From contig NC_067312.1 in the NCBI RefSeq assembly GCF_020740795.1, positions 43,548,405 through 43,612,404 on the forward strand: a DNA stretch of 64,000 nt. The letters run 5' to 3'. The translations under genes and the position numbers were made by a program. Origin of the DNA: Apus apus (lineage: Eukaryota; Chordata; Aves; Apodiformes; Apodidae). The notes under the pieces are model-generated. The model searched no databases. It was not told the DNA's origin and saw nothing but the letters and a program-made list of their open reading frames with translations. The first letter of the stretch is position 1. Every line of letters starts with the position of its first letter. Below are positions 47,386-61,080 of the stretch, piece after piece.

Positions 47386-50300
47386 GCTCAATAAATCAGT
47401 TTTCTTTACACACAGTTTGAGTAACTGTGAATTTCAGTTCTGAAAAGCTGAATGGGTTGAGTATTACGGTATATGTATTTTCAGAGGCTGGTTGTGAGGG
47501 TCAGTGTCTTCCTCTGACTCTTCCCATCAGCCTCATCACTTTCTGTTAGATGTTAGTTTCCTAGCAAAACTGTATGCACTACTTGTGGCATCAGGTTTTT
47601 TGGGGAGAAACTTTGTAGCCACTGGGCTGAGCAGAAAGTTGTATGACTGGCTCATGTAGAGATATTGATGAGATTGCACAGGAAATAAATTACTACTCCC
47701 AGCCTGTATCTTTTAGATGTTTCTCCTTAAATAATTGTTGGAGTTACTAATTCCACCTTGAAACTTTTATAAGCTATAGGAAATAGGCTTGCTTTGTGGT
47801 AGTTTTACTCCCTGTGGGGTTGCAGACACAGTTGTGACCTTATTCGTTGTCCTAATACTACATTATCCCAGTTGTGAATTTGAGATAAAAACATTGCTTT
47901 TTCTTAAATTTTATTTTTATCTTCACAACCATAAGGGTGTCATTTTGCAAACAGTAGGCGGAGGGAGAAAGAGAAGGCAGTTCACTTAAAAATGAAGGTG
48001 TGTAACCTTAAGAAAAAGAAAACAAACACCATATTTCCCAGGCTTGGATGGGATATTGGTACATCTTCATTTTTTAATTGCTGTAAATAATTTCCAGGAC
48101 AGAAGATGTATGTGATTCACTGCTTTAAGAAAGAAGGGGCCTTTTTTTTTTTTTTTGGTTGCTTTTTTTGAATAAGTTTATGTTTTCCATTATTGCACTA
48201 GAAGTGACTTATCTGTTCTGACTGCCAACAAAGTATCTTTCTTCTGCCAAATGGGTTGTTAGACAGTGTAAAACAACAACAAAAACAACAACAAAAAAAC
48301 CCGACTTCATTTGCTTCTGCTCCAACAATTTCTCAAAAAGCAAGGGTAGTACCAGGTTTAAATGTTATTTTAATCTTTATTATATCTTCCCTAATTAAGT
48401 AAGGAATTAAAAAGATGGCAGACAGGAATTTATATTAAGAAATAACTGAAGTCTGTTATTATTCTATGGTTCTTAGCTGTCCTTTTAGAAACTGTTACAG
48501 TAAAATGTATGAAGTAGATTGGGATAATTAAAAACATGAAGGACATTCAAGAGTATTTCCTTCCTGGCTATTCTTCAGAATGAATCCTCAGCAACTATTG
48601 ATTCAGACTTGCCAGTTTTAGCCATTGCTCCTTTTTTCTTTAAATCCAGTATTTCATCTGTCTATTGTAAACAGTACTTTTTATGCATCTGGCTCTGGTG
48701 TAGTGATGTTTCAGGTGCAAACACCCAAAAACTGATAAATCTGACCACTGATAAGTCTCAGAAAGTGACTGAATAAACTTGCTGGCTGTTATGTCATTGA
48801 CTTAGCTGCCTATCAGGTGTTTAGCCTTTAAGCAAAAATTGAGAGGTAAGGTAAGGTAGTGAAGAAATCAAGGTCCTGGTCACACCCTCATCGCAGTTCT
48901 TGTTCTTTCTGCAGTGTTTCTGCTGAAAGTTTTTTTCTGCAACATTCCTATAAAATGCATAATTTTCTCATATGGATACAATAGCTTTTGTACCGTGGGT
49001 AGTGGTAAGAGAAGATGGAGTCCGAGTTTTCCATGTCTCTGCTGTGCTAGTTTGCTAATACTTTTTAAGCATAGTGAGTTATCAAAGATTGTTTACTGGC
49101 ATCTCCTCCTCACTTCTAACTTTGTACTTTTGGACTGTGTTATATCTTTTATGTAAGTACCCAACATATTCTTTTTGTTAATACTTAGTTCTTTTTTCTA
49201 CTGACAGACTCTGAAATTAGAGAGAGATTAGAAAAGAGGAGTTACCTGTAAAAGTCAGTTCTTTGTAGTTTGGACAAAGTATGTCCTAAATACAGTGTGT
49301 TCTATCACATAATGATTAAGAATAAGACCCAAGGAATCATGCTCAGCAGTAAAAATAGTTCTATGAACTTTATCCATTGTTTGGAAAATCAAGTGTGTGA
49401 GCAATCACTAATATTTATTTTGTCTATCAGATTTTACTTAATCTTCTATGATTATGGTCAAGTAATGCAAATTCACTGAATGGAGGTGTAAAAAACAATT
49501 TTATTTCCAACTGGTGTGTAGCCCAGCACCTCTCTCATCTTGAAAACCAGGAATTGGGGAAGCATTGTCAAACAAAGTAATCTTAAAAAAAAACCCAAGA
49601 TGTAGTATTCCTCACTTGGCTTAGTTTGGGCTTCTAAAACCAGCTATGGCTATGTATAAATGGGTAGAGTACTTGCAGATACATTGATCTGGAAGGATTT
49701 TTATAAATGCAATAGTGCTTACAATTTATTTTTTTTAAAAATTAGAATTGAAATTTACACAAAATGTGATTGCTTAGAATTTTTCTGTACTCGTTACAGA
49801 GTGTAATTGCTGGAACAAAAGATATGTTTCATTTTACAGTCTATAAGGCTGTGAAAAGATTTTAGATACTAAAGTTATAAAGTTGTTTCATGACTAATGT
49901 TATATGTTCTGGATCTGGAAAGTAATATTCCAATTAAGATGTTTTCAGAACAGACCTGGTTCTACATCAAGTTTCCTCAGAAATACTGCAGATTTTGATT
50001 TTCAAATTTGTCTCCTGCAAATTAGCATGTTTTTCATGGGCTTTTGTGATGTTCTTCACAGCAGAGTAGTTGTTAGGCCACCTTTCCAGGTGGCAATTAC
50101 AATTTTCCTCTTCCTCAGCTTGGATTGCCTATGGATGTAAAATAATAGCAGGTCAAAAGTAGTAAATGACAGCTTGTATACTGAATTTGACATAATCCAT
50201 GCAATGTGGTCATGGGGGAACAAATAATAATCTCTTTAATGTAATTTTAGGTGGCATCTCTGGTCTTCTTACATGAGAATACAAAATGAAAGTCAGTTTT

Positions 50301-53300
50301 TCAGAGGTAATTTGTAGTCTGGGCTCTTTCAAAAAGCGATTACTCCATGGAGTGTGTGGCTGAAGACCAGGGAAGTATTGATGATATGCTGAGAATGCTT
50401 TTTGTCATGGCTTGAGGCAGCCGTGTTCCTGTGCATAAACTGCAGTTCCATCAACAATTCCACATTTACGCCTGTTAAGAAGGAATATCTTTACTTGGAT
50501 AGGCAAAATAACCTGTGTATGTCAGTGGAAGCTTTATAGATGCCATTCAGAATGCAGAGGGCATTTCTTCATTAAACTCTTTACAGACTTAGGTTTTATT
50601 ACCGTAGCAGATTTTAATTATCTCAGGATTAGGAAGGTACATAAATGCACTCTGTAACAGACATTCTTTAATAGAGTTCTTTGACAAAGACAGCTCTTTT
50701 AACATTTGGTGGAGAAGGATGTATTTGAAGCGGCTGTCATATTTTATTTTTATTTTATTCCAAGAAAGAAAAACAGAAAGTAATCTGCACTGCATATTGT
50801 TCCAACTTAGTTTGCATTAACTAATACTTCCCCAGTGTCTCAAATAATCTTCTAGTTAGATGCAGGAGCACACTAATATAAACAGGGAGATGTTGGGACT
50901 GCATGGCAGCATAGGAATATATGTTTGTTTCTATATTAAGTTTCCATATAAGCTAAGAATGTTGATACTTTAAAATGCCTTATTTCCTCATAAGGAAACA
51001 TTGCGGGCTCCACTCTTGATTCTGTACAGTGTCACATACCCTAAAATCCAGCATTTGGTTGCTGCATTACCACAAAGTTGCTATGGCATGTCATGAATGC
51101 TAGTTCCGGAAAAAAACTCTACTATGCATGAGTAAGTCTGTAAACTACTTTCTAAAAGGGTAGATTTGTATTAAAGATATTAACATTAAGTATGTTTACA
51201 TTTTAAAGTTACTAAATGCCTAATGGGGGGAAAAGTAATTGTAAGTGTGATGCATGTAAACCTGAATGTCATAGTTAAAATAATATTCAAAATACATACT
51301 ACGAGAGTAACTGTGTAGCAGATTTATCCATGTTGTATAAATATCCTATCTGCTAATTCAGTATGATACTTCTTTTGCTAAGTTTTTTTATAGATTTTAA
51401 AGAGAAGAAACTAGTTTGAATACAATAAGTCTGCTGGTACTTTCAAATATTCCATTGAACACAATGCAAGTGAGTACTCAACATGTTTGGTGGCCACAGA
51501 TCTGGCTGTTGTTTGGGTAAATATTTTCCCCAGGTGCACAAAATATTATGCAGACTAACACCAGCTTTCATTTAAAGTCTACCCTGTAACTATTGCCAGA
51601 GGCAGTTCCATGCTGCCTGAAATAATGCAAACCAGACTGGCCAAAAAAAATCCCACAAAAAACCTCAACAGTTTTCTCTTCCTTTTGACATCTGTAGTTT
51701 GAACATTTAACATTTTGTTCAGCTTTAAGAAATGTCTTTAACTTAACCAAATAAATGGCCTTAACCCATTAACCAAACCTATCTTTTTCATACAGTGATA
51801 TAATAGCCTTAAAAACTACTCTCTTGGTGCCAATTATGCAGATAAGGTATTAAGTACAAACCAGGTATGACTGGAGAGACTCGGTGGGGAAGCTCATTGT
51901 GATGACTGATGGACCTTGTCATTAGTAGAGGCAGCTACTTCTATTTATGGGATGAATGGAGCACTTGTGTACTTTGAAGGTCTGCACACTCTCCTTGTTG
52001 TATAAACTTGTGCAACCCACCTGTTTCGCCCACTAAGGTATTTGTGTGTTATCCTCCCACCATATTTAGGAGACTCCCTGTGACTCCCCTAGTTTGTCTT
52101 AAATTGTGTAATTTTGTCCATATTGTCTTTCACCAATGCCCATCTTCGTTTCATACCTGAGGCTTGAGATAGGTCGTTACCATAAACAAAACAGGATCTA
52201 GGTTGAAACTTGGACACCAGCCTGTAGTTGGCTGTGGCTGATTGAGGAGCATGTTTTCCGCCATAGTTTTAGCCTGTGTATCTACCTCTGGTAGCACAGG
52301 AGTATAATGGGGGTGAGGAGAGTATGTGGCAAGATGTGTTCCCAGGGTATGGCCAGCCTCTTTGGGGGGTGAGAGGAGAGACTGCAGGTGTGTGGGCAAG
52401 ACCTTATGCTGTTTCACTTGTTCTCAGGGCCAATGAACTGTGTGCATCTAGCCTTTTCTGCTCAGTAAGTTCAGTCTGTGTTCAGTGTGTTCAGTTTTCA
52501 GTGATTCCTAAATTTCAGCCCTCAAATTTCTTTCTTTTTGTCTCCCCACCCATGTCTAACGACACTTCCTGCCTCCATCCCAAAGATACCTTAACTCTGT
52601 AGTCTGTCATACTGAGATCTCTCCATCTTTCTCGTAACTCCTGCTTGCTCATAACTTCCTGCTAGGAGTTGCTACTTCTAGACTCCCTTGCATGCAAGTC
52701 TGCAGGTGCATCCTCTCACTTCACTCTACTGAGACAATGTTTTCTCTCTTCGATCATTTCAAGTTTTCTAAGAGGTGAGTAATTTTTTATGACATATTCA
52801 GCTCCTTGAGAAGATGAGTGGAGGTGATGTCCTGCTTGAAAGTGCCTTTTCATGGCTTAAAAAGTAACTGATTTTTGTTTCTGTGTGAATAATGACAAGT
52901 TCTGCTATTTAGAGCTAGGTCAAGGTGAGTTTTGGTTCCAACAACTACACCCATTTAAAACTGCAATTTGCTGTGCCAGTTCTCAGACTTGGCAGTGAGT
53001 GAGAATACTGATGGTACTCTGAGGATGCTGAGCCCTGTTTTCGTATACATCTTGCTTGTATTACACATGTCAGATAGTCCAACTGTGAAGGTAGTATCTT
53101 TTCCTCCTGGTATCAGTCCCAACCTCTTAATTTTTTCCTAACTTATTTGGCAAATTGAGGTGTTGGTCTCCAGAGTTATGAAATAACTACCATATTACAA
53201 AGTGTTTTTCTCTGGGAGCAGCTGTGCGCATGGGTATGATGTTGGAGTACAAGTCAAGATCATTTTGTAGTCTTGTAGGCAAACCATGTTAAAAATAAAC

Positions 53301-54579
53301 ACAAATGTGGGATTAATTCATTTTTCTAATAATAATAGTGCAAATGTGAGGAATGAACAGTTTTTCACTTGTCAGTGACTTAGTGTTATCTAGAGTTATA
53401 ATTGAGAGGTCACATTTCTAACTTTTTGCCTCCTATGTTAACTCCTTTATTTTTTTATTTATGCTTGAAGGGGTCATGCCTGATTAAGTTACTGTCTTTT
53501 TATTATAATTAAAGAAAAATGTTGTGGAGGGAGAACTAAAAACTCTTTTCAATGGAAAACAGATTGTTGTGCCTATAATGAAACAAAAGGGACCCTGTCA
53601 CACACAGTGCCTTTCTCCTACCCCCCACCCTGTCAGAACAATCAGCAATCAGAAAGATTTATCTGCTGTGAGAATGATTCAGCTGTCCAGAGCTAAGGGT
53701 CTGTGAGGGGAGGCCACATATTTAAGCTTTTCAGAAAGGAAGCAACATGCTTCAAAGGTTGCCTGACATCACAGGAATGGCAGCTCTAGCAATAGCGCTT
53801 ATAACCTGTATTTGTAAACTATCTCGCCTGTTTGCATTTCATGCCAAAAATGGATTAGTAGATTTTAACGACATCTCACTTCAGTAGAGCAAGAGTATTA
53901 CTTTGTGCAGTGTGGTCTCCTTGACTTACAAAGAAGTTTTTTTTGTGTGGTGCCCTGGAGTCTCATTTTAAATAGCATAATGTGTTTGCAATATGTTTTT
54001 TTGTTTGTTTGTTTTAATGTGTACTTCTGGCAGAGAAAACTCCACTGTTACTGTCAGCTTTCACCTATTTGAAGATACTTTCAGACACTAACGCATTTGT
54101 TAGAAACGTGTAAGAACATTTTAAAGTGAAACGACAACGTAAGCCAATCACTACTGGTTTATTCAGTCTTTCTGGCAAAAAAGTATATTAAATTTTTTAC
54201 AAACTATAATAGAATTTCTGTGGTTCATCATAATTTGTTATAGTAACTGAAAAATATCTTGTCCTACTGTTCTTCAAATTTTAGAATAAATTTTTGGTTC
54301 TACCTAAGAAAAACTTGTTTCCAAGTATCATATCAGAGAACAAGTGAATAAACTAAAGTTCTAAAGTTTTGTTTGTGCAGATTTGGCTACATTCTTTGTG
54401 TGAGTAGTACATCGATCTATAAATAGAAATGAGTATGTCTCGTACACATTTTCTTCTGTTACATACATACTTCCATCCAGTGTAGAGAGAGGAGCATTCT
54501 GGCCCAGGCCACAGAGGATTGTTAGTCTGTTCCAGGGCTGTATCAACTCCTAATGCTGTGATGACAATTCCACAATGTT

Positions 54580-55911
54580 TCTCTCCATCATTTTTGAAAG
54601 ATCATGGCAAACAGGAGAGGTGTCTGTGGACTGGAGGAAAGCCAGTGTCACTCCAGTCTTTAAAAGGGCAAGAAGGGGAAGATCCAGGAAACTACAGACC
54701 AGTCAGCCTCACCTCCATCCCTGAAAAAATGATGGAGCAGCTCATTCTGGAAGTAATCTCTAAGCACATGGAAGAGAAGAAGGAGCAGCCAGCATGGATT
54801 CACCAAGGGGAAATCATGCTTGACTAACCTGATAGCCTTCTATGATGGTGTGACTGAATGGATAGATGCAAGGAGAAGCGTAGATGTTGTCTTCCTCGAC
54901 TTCAGTAAAGTTTTTGACACACTCTCCCATAACATCCTCATGAGTAAGCTCTGGAAGTGTGGGATAGAAAAATGGACAGTGAGATGGATTAAGAACTGGC
55001 TACACATCAGAGCCCAAAGAGTGGAGGTCAATGGTGCAGAGTCCAGCTGGAAACCTGTAACTAGTGGAGTCCCCCAGGGATGAGTGCTGGGTCCAGTCCT
55101 GTTCAACGTCTTTATCAATGACCTTGATGACAGGACAGTGTCTTCTCAGCAGGTTTTCTGATGACACAAAGCTGGGAGGATTGGCTGATTCACCTGAAGG
55201 CTGTGCAGCCATTCAGCAAGATTTGGACAGACTGGAGAGCTGGGCAAAAAAGAACCTAATGAGGTACAACAAGAGCAAATGCAGAGTCTTGCACCTGGGA
55301 AGGAACAGCAAAATGCACCAGTACAGGCTAGGAGGTGATCTACTAGAGAGCAGCTCCATGGAGAAGGACCTTGGAGTCCTGATAGACAGCACGTTGTCCA
55401 TGGGACAACAGTGTGCCCTTGTGGCTCCCCAGTTCAAGAGGGACAATTCAAGAGGGACTTAAGAGAGTCCAGCACAGGGCTACGAGGATGATGAAGGGAC
55501 TGGAACACCTGCCTTATGAGGAAAGGCTGAGAGACCTGGGGCTTTTCAGTCTGGAGAGGAGTAGACTGAGGGGGGGATCTAATTAATGACTATAAATTCA
55601 TGAGGGCTGGGCATCAAGAAGGCAGGAACAACCTCTTTTCACTTGTGCGCTGTGGTAGGACAAGGGGCAATGGATTCAAACTTGGGCACAGCAAGTTCCA
55701 CCTCATTATGAGGAAGAACTTCTTTACTGTGAGCATTACAGAGCACTGGAACAGGCTCCCCAGAGAGGCTGTGGAGTCTCCTTCTCTGGAGACTTTCAGG
55801 ACCTGTCTGGATGTCTTTCTGAGTGATCTGCCCTAGTTTTTGGTCCTGATCTGGCAAGGGGGTTGGACTTGATGATATTCAACCCCATAAATTCTGTGAT
55901 TCTGTGATTCT
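54580..55911 (+). mobile_element. CR1 LINE, about 1.33 kb copy
   Basis: Forward copy starting inside RT ('ctctccatcatttttgaaag') and continuing to a full 3' UTR ('ggttggacttgatgatattc') and the tail 'attctgtgattctgtgattc'. Same subfamily as the 22,140 copy ('ggacaaggggcaatgg', EEKK and WAKKNLM motifs). The ORF2 part has an internal deletion and a 14-bp tandem duplication near 55,433-55,460. Confidence 0.93.
54590..55836 (+). pseudogene. Broken CR1 ORF2 (reverse transcriptase), catalytic aspartates present
   Basis: Frame A (54,519-54,827) has EDPGNYRPVSLTSIPEKMMEQ. Frame B (54,820-55,083) has MTNLIAFYDGV, the first catalytic block VVFLDFSKVFD and GVPQG, then stops at TGA 55,081-55,083 where related copies have a serine codon. 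Frame C (55,064-55,462) has the second catalytic block as FSDD at 55,154-55,165 and continues DLGVLIDS to QCALVA. There the frame jumps to PQFKRD, skipping the roughly 45 residues that normally intervene, and ends shortly after. The distal C-terminus (ITEHWNRLPREAVESPS, 55,600-55,836) is intact in another frame. Inactive. Confidence 0.9.
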
Positions 55912-56249
55912 CAATGTAATATGATTGGATTTATCATCAGAAATTAGAGATTTGTCCTGAGAGCATATTGTAAACATTACCTTAAAATTACTTTAAGAGA
56001 TAAACTTGTTTCTACTCATGAATGTGCCAGTCTGGATTGTGATGGAGGCTTTCATTTTTAAGTGTTTGAAGTACAAGTAGTATAAGCTGAATTTTGAGTA
56101 CCACTGTTCATACTTTTCCCTTGGTTGTTCCCCTCTGTACTCTGTCATAGGTATTTGGTACACATATAACAGAGTGGTATTCTGTTTCATAATTCATGAC
56201 CAGTTCTGAAAAGTTTGTCCAAAAAGCGTAAATGAGACACATTATATAA

Positions 56250-56301
56250 TATTTTCTCAGTACTTCTGAAGCTGTATCTTCAGCTTCAGAAGAGAGAAAT
56301 A
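56250..56301 (+). repeat. 52-nt hairpin with perfect 12-bp apical stem
   Basis: cttctgaagctg (56,263-56,274), loop tatctt, cagcttcagaag (56,281-56,292) is a perfect 12-bp inverted repeat. Beyond an asymmetric 4/1 internal loop the arms pair again (tattttctc at 56,250-56,258 with gagaaata at 56,294-56,301, one bulged T), giving about 20 paired positions. No transposon ends or target duplication are evident. A small hairpin RNA is possible but unproven. Confidence 0.7.
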
Positions 56302-56923
56302 CTCTTAATACAATCTGGTCTTTTCTTCATGTAATGATAATAGCAAATTATTGCTATTTTAAATTCACGTTGTTCCAGAGAAGTTATATGGCTCGTTCTA
56401 GTTTGGAGGTAAGGTGCATGGATCTGTTTGTACAGCCAAAGATTTAACTGCTGTTGTTCAGCTGCCATCTCATTTTTTAGAACTCTAACGACAGAGGTGC
56501 TTGTGGGAGAGACAACATCTTCTGACCAAGGAAAGGGACAGTTTTATCTTCTTTCATGTGTTCTGTGTTTCTTCTTATACAGAGAACTCCCTGTTTAGCC
56601 ATCTGGTTAGCTAGGAAGCTAGAGGGAAAAAAAAAAAAAAAGGTGCAATGTTGATCATTACTAACATAGGGATTTTAAATTGGGAAAAATCTGCTGGCTA
56701 ATAATAATAAAGTGTCATTTTATTTAGGATTTCTTTTTGTTCTCACTGATATAGAAGAGTTATCAGGGTAGGAAAATGGCAATTGGAAAACAGCATTTAA
56801 CTTTTTTTTTCAGTTGGCCCAGTTTATTTAGTATTTCTGCTGATTGCCAAGTAGATGTTGCACATCCATTTCAAAGCCATCAATCTGGAACAGTATAAAG
56901 GTGTTTAGACTTAATTAAAAAAT

Positions 56924-56950
56924 AATTAAAATTAAAAAAAAATTTTAATT
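56924..56950. repeat. AT-only palindrome
   Basis: AATTAAAATT, A7 spacer, AATTTTAATT: a perfect 10-bp stem made only of A and T. In AT-rich intron sequence this can arise by chance. Confidence 0.8.
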
Positions 56951-59900
56951 GGATGTAGCAGCAGGGCAGATGGACGTTTATTAAGCACAATGTTTGCTAT
57001 ATGGTTCAGATGAGAAAGAATTTATGTATCTGTACCATATACTATAGCTGTGCCATATGCTGCATATGCAGCCACTTTCTGTCAGAGAAATTAAGGGAAC
57101 CAGACACCTCAATATTGCCTACCTATTTAGTCTGAAGTCAGGCTGTTTAGCATGTATTACTAGTGAAATCAGTTTCAGCAAACCTATCTGACTTTGCATG
57201 GTGTCCTACAATCAACCTGTGATCATGTAAGAGGCTCCATTTGAGCTATGAAATACAAGACTTGCATTGCTGAACTTCAATGAAGAGCTGGATGGAGATG
57301 ATGAGGTTTCAGCTAAAGCTAGAAGACATCTACCACACTAAAACATACACAGTTGTAGAGATAACATGCTAAACTTGTAACCATGTCATCAATCTGAGCT
57401 GATTTTCTCTTCCTTCCTTATTATGTATCTTTCACATGGTTTACTGACAAGGCAGCAATGCAGTTTTTGCTGTGCTGATGGAGGTAAGAGGTTTTCTGAA
57501 GTCCTACATGTCTCAGAATTTTGTTTTCTTTTTATTTGTGATTTTCATAGAAGGAAGAAATATCTCAGCTTGACAATTGGGTTTCAGGTAAATTTGCAGA
57601 GCTGGAATGTAAACTGAGCCTATTGCTTTGGAAATCCTTGAGGCAATAACCCTGGAATGCAGTGATGCCTCTTAAGAAGCTGCTCAAAGTGGACCATAAT
57701 TAGTATAAAAAATGAGAACACTTAAGCAAGTGAATGAGTTTCTGGAAGGAGGTAGATAGGAAAATAAGTCTTATTCCATCTTTTTCTCCTCCCGTCTCCC
57801 TTGTTCACTGGCTCCCATTCCCAAGTAGACTGTTTCCCTTGTGCAAAAAGACAAAAGAGTAGTTTTCCTCCCCCCGATATTCTGCTAGGGTATTTGGGAT
57901 CTTGTGGGATTCCACAATTCAGCATAACCCATATCTAAGCTGTTCACTGACAGGAGCAGAAAACCTTTCCAATGTTTTCTTTACTTCCCTGGGTCTTTGA
58001 GGCAGGAAAGGGAATTGCTTCTGGTGAGACATAGGTGGCTTCAGCCCCTACCCATCTTGAAGGGACTGTAGAACACGAAACTAGACAAGTCTGCGTGGTA
58101 GAGATGAGGCATAGCTTTGCTCTGATGACAGTGCATGGCAGTATTGCTGCTTAACAGCAGCTCTAATGTGACTGTACATGGTCAGAGTAGACTCTGACTG
58201 AAGAAGGTGAGTTTTTAAGGATGGATTGCTTGTTTATGTTTCTATGTTGGAATTATTCTTTTGTAGCCTAAGTACTGCAGTGGAAATGCTTAGTGACCTT
58301 TTTTATCTTCACAGAATTAGAAGATGGGAAAGCTAAAAATGCATGAGTAGTAAATGAGAGACATCTTTAAAAAAACCCAACTTGTTCTGCTTTTCTGCAA
58401 TGCATAAGGCAGTCTGGAGTGTTAATTTCTTTATTAACGTTCTTGTTACTTACTCATTTTAAAAGAACTTCATGACTGCTTGGGCTGCACAAAGAAGCTT
58501 TTACTGATTTCTTTACTGTATACTTTGAATGAAAGCTTAATTTGTGTTAGTGCTTTCCTCCTTGACCTGGGGAATGGTACCTCATACCTACCAGTACCAC
58601 GGTTACCTCTAATTAGTCATAGCTCACTCCTACTGTGTCCATTATCTTAGTTTTGCCTTTTCTTTTGCCCATGGGATGGCTACTTTGTGTCCAGCCATTT
58701 TTACCTAAGTCTTTTCTCCTTCATCTTTCCATAAATTTCAAGACAAATATTGGTAGCTATTTAATTTCTACCAAGCTTGTACCTAGGAAGAAGAGATTGA
58801 TATAATTGAATTTTCTAGGAAATAATTTTTAAAATATTAGGAGCTTAAACAAATTCTTTTAAAGTGAAAAAAGCAACAGTTCCTTTCAGATACTTAAATT
58901 GTATGATAAAAACCACAATGAAGTAATTCAACATTCAGAGAAAAAAAACATTTTGAAACAAACAAGACATGATAATTTTCAAACACATATTCTAAAGCAG
59001 GTGGTTTGTATTTCACACCAGCCTTACATATTGGTTTTGCTCATTAGGATCTCCAGTGAATATACTGTATGTTCTTTTGCTTATCTGTCCTCAAATAAGA
59101 TACATCCTCCTGGTTTCTTACTCAAATTCTCTCAACTGCAAATTAGACTTATTTCACCTTCTTCTTCATGTACAAGACATCAAAAGAGATGCTATCTGTT
59201 CTCTTTATAATAACCTTTTGTACATGGTCACATACTTACCGATGTCTTTTTACACTTCAAACTGGTTTGTGCAATTTTTCTTTGTGACTCAAGTTTCCTT
59301 TTGGAGCATTCTGTTTATCATAGTTTTTTCTGAGGTGCCCAAACATGGATGAGGATCTTGGCACTTAAGCAGCAGAATAATTATTTCCAATGCCTATCAA
59401 CACCTGCTAGAGAAAAATAATCCTCTCTGGTATCTCAATATGATAGCTGCAGTAACATTTCCTAGTGTTTTAAGTCTCAAGCACCCACAGTTTACTTTTT
59501 TATTGTCTACAGCAGCCATAAGTTTTTCTGTAGTATTACAACTTGAATAGTTTTTCCTCATTTTGCACTGTTGCAATTTTTAAATGTTACTAAATCTTGC
59601 ATAATTCAGATATTTTTGAAGTTCATCTTTTTCAATGTTAGACTCTTCCTCCTGTTTGTGACTGTAATTTTGGATTCTGAGCCTGTTCCTCAGGATGCTT
59701 ATGATACCTCCTGCACTGGAATTATTCACAGGCTTGATACTCAGACTCCACCATTCAGGTTACTAATGAAAATGTTTTCCAGCATAAAATTCAAGGCAGT
59801 AGACCTGTGAAATCTTACTTGAGCTTTTCTTCCTGGTTTGACAGTGGAGAATTATTCAATAGGCAGACAGTTTTTCCATTAGTTGTGGGTCCTCCTACTG

Positions 59901-61080
59901 ATCTTTCTGCCCATGCTCTGGTTCCTTATTTTGAAGAGGTCAGAAGCTGTAGCTATACAAGGTATATTGCATGACTGCCATTCAGACATGCCTTCTCAAT
60001 TCCAGTAGGTGCATAGTCCTGCAGACACACAGCTACTGGTCATCTAACCTCACATGCACACGTATTGTTCTGCCTGGAGATGACACATCCATTGTATGAG
60101 GTGGGAATGTGGGGACAATGCCCACATCCCATGTGGCCTTGAGAAAGCGTAGGATGGGAGGAATTTGGTGGTATAGAGGATAACAGAGAGGACCCTGACA
60201 ATGACTGAAATAATAACTGCAATTTATATAGCACTTGCTTGTTGCGCCTCTGTTCAAGCTTAAGATCATATTCCTTTGTTAAAAACAAAAGTCAAAATTA
60301 ATCAATTTTTAAAAACAAGCTGGAGAAAAAACTGCCTCTTTTTTTCTTTTGTTTCTTTTCTTTCCCAGTTAATTATGGACCTTTCTTCTGATATTTTCTT
60401 TAAACATAGTTTATAGAGAACATGTTTTTACTGTCTTCTGTATCTATACTGACTATAACACATTGCATGCTTTGTCTTTTCTGGTTTTGCCTATATGTGT
60501 TTCTGTAATTCCTCTGTACTATGAGTAATCATTCATCACAGGTCCTTATTTCTAAACTTCTTTAAAATTCATTTTATATTTTCTGATTATAAAGAGACCC
60601 TTACACAGCTGTGTTGGTTCCTTGCTGTGCTCCTTGTCTCTTCACTTCTTTGTTCTCAAGTATTCAATCCTCAGGCACTCTGCTTACCAGCATCCTTACC
60701 ATGTTATTGTAACCCTTTGGGAATACAACATTCCTTAATGTATCAGGGTTTTCTTTTAGTCTGCCAATCTTATTTATTTTTCTCCACAGAGTAAAGAATT
60801 TGTCATTTTGTGACCACTAGTTTTGTTTCTGTTTCTTGACTCGTCACTCCTTTACTTACAGTTAAATATAAATCAATGTAAGCAATTAACTTACTTCCAA
60901 CCTAAGGAATCTTCTAAAAAATCTTGTTGAACTGTCTCAGTATTTCTTTTTGTTTTTTCTCCTTCTCACCAGTGGCTTTCTTGGTGAAGTCCCCATTGCT
61001 ATCAACTCTTCTATTCTGGATGCCACTACTAGTTACTGAAGTGGAAAACATAATGCATTTCTCCCTCTAATAATAGAATG

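Larger units (their letters stand above)
44967..54579. other. Intronic sequence, no gene seen
   Basis: AT-rich DNA with T/G tracts (46,782-46,870 and 47,236-47,340), an A16 run (46,474-46,489) and no recognisable interspersed repeat or exon. ORFs of up to 108 codons are unassigned and at background level. Confidence 0.55.
55912..61080. other. Intronic sequence, no gene seen
   Basis: AT-rich, with an A15-type run near 56,629, the hairpin at 56,250-56,301 and an AT palindrome at 56,924-56,950. ORFs of up to about 103 codons (58,899-59,210) overlap each other in two frames and show no domain. Confidence 0.55.

Noticed and set aside
57423..57617. ORF with an internal 'ggag|gtaaga' donor as a small exon
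   Set aside because: The only acceptor candidates give an exon of about 40 nt with no recognisable protein, so it cannot be told from chance.
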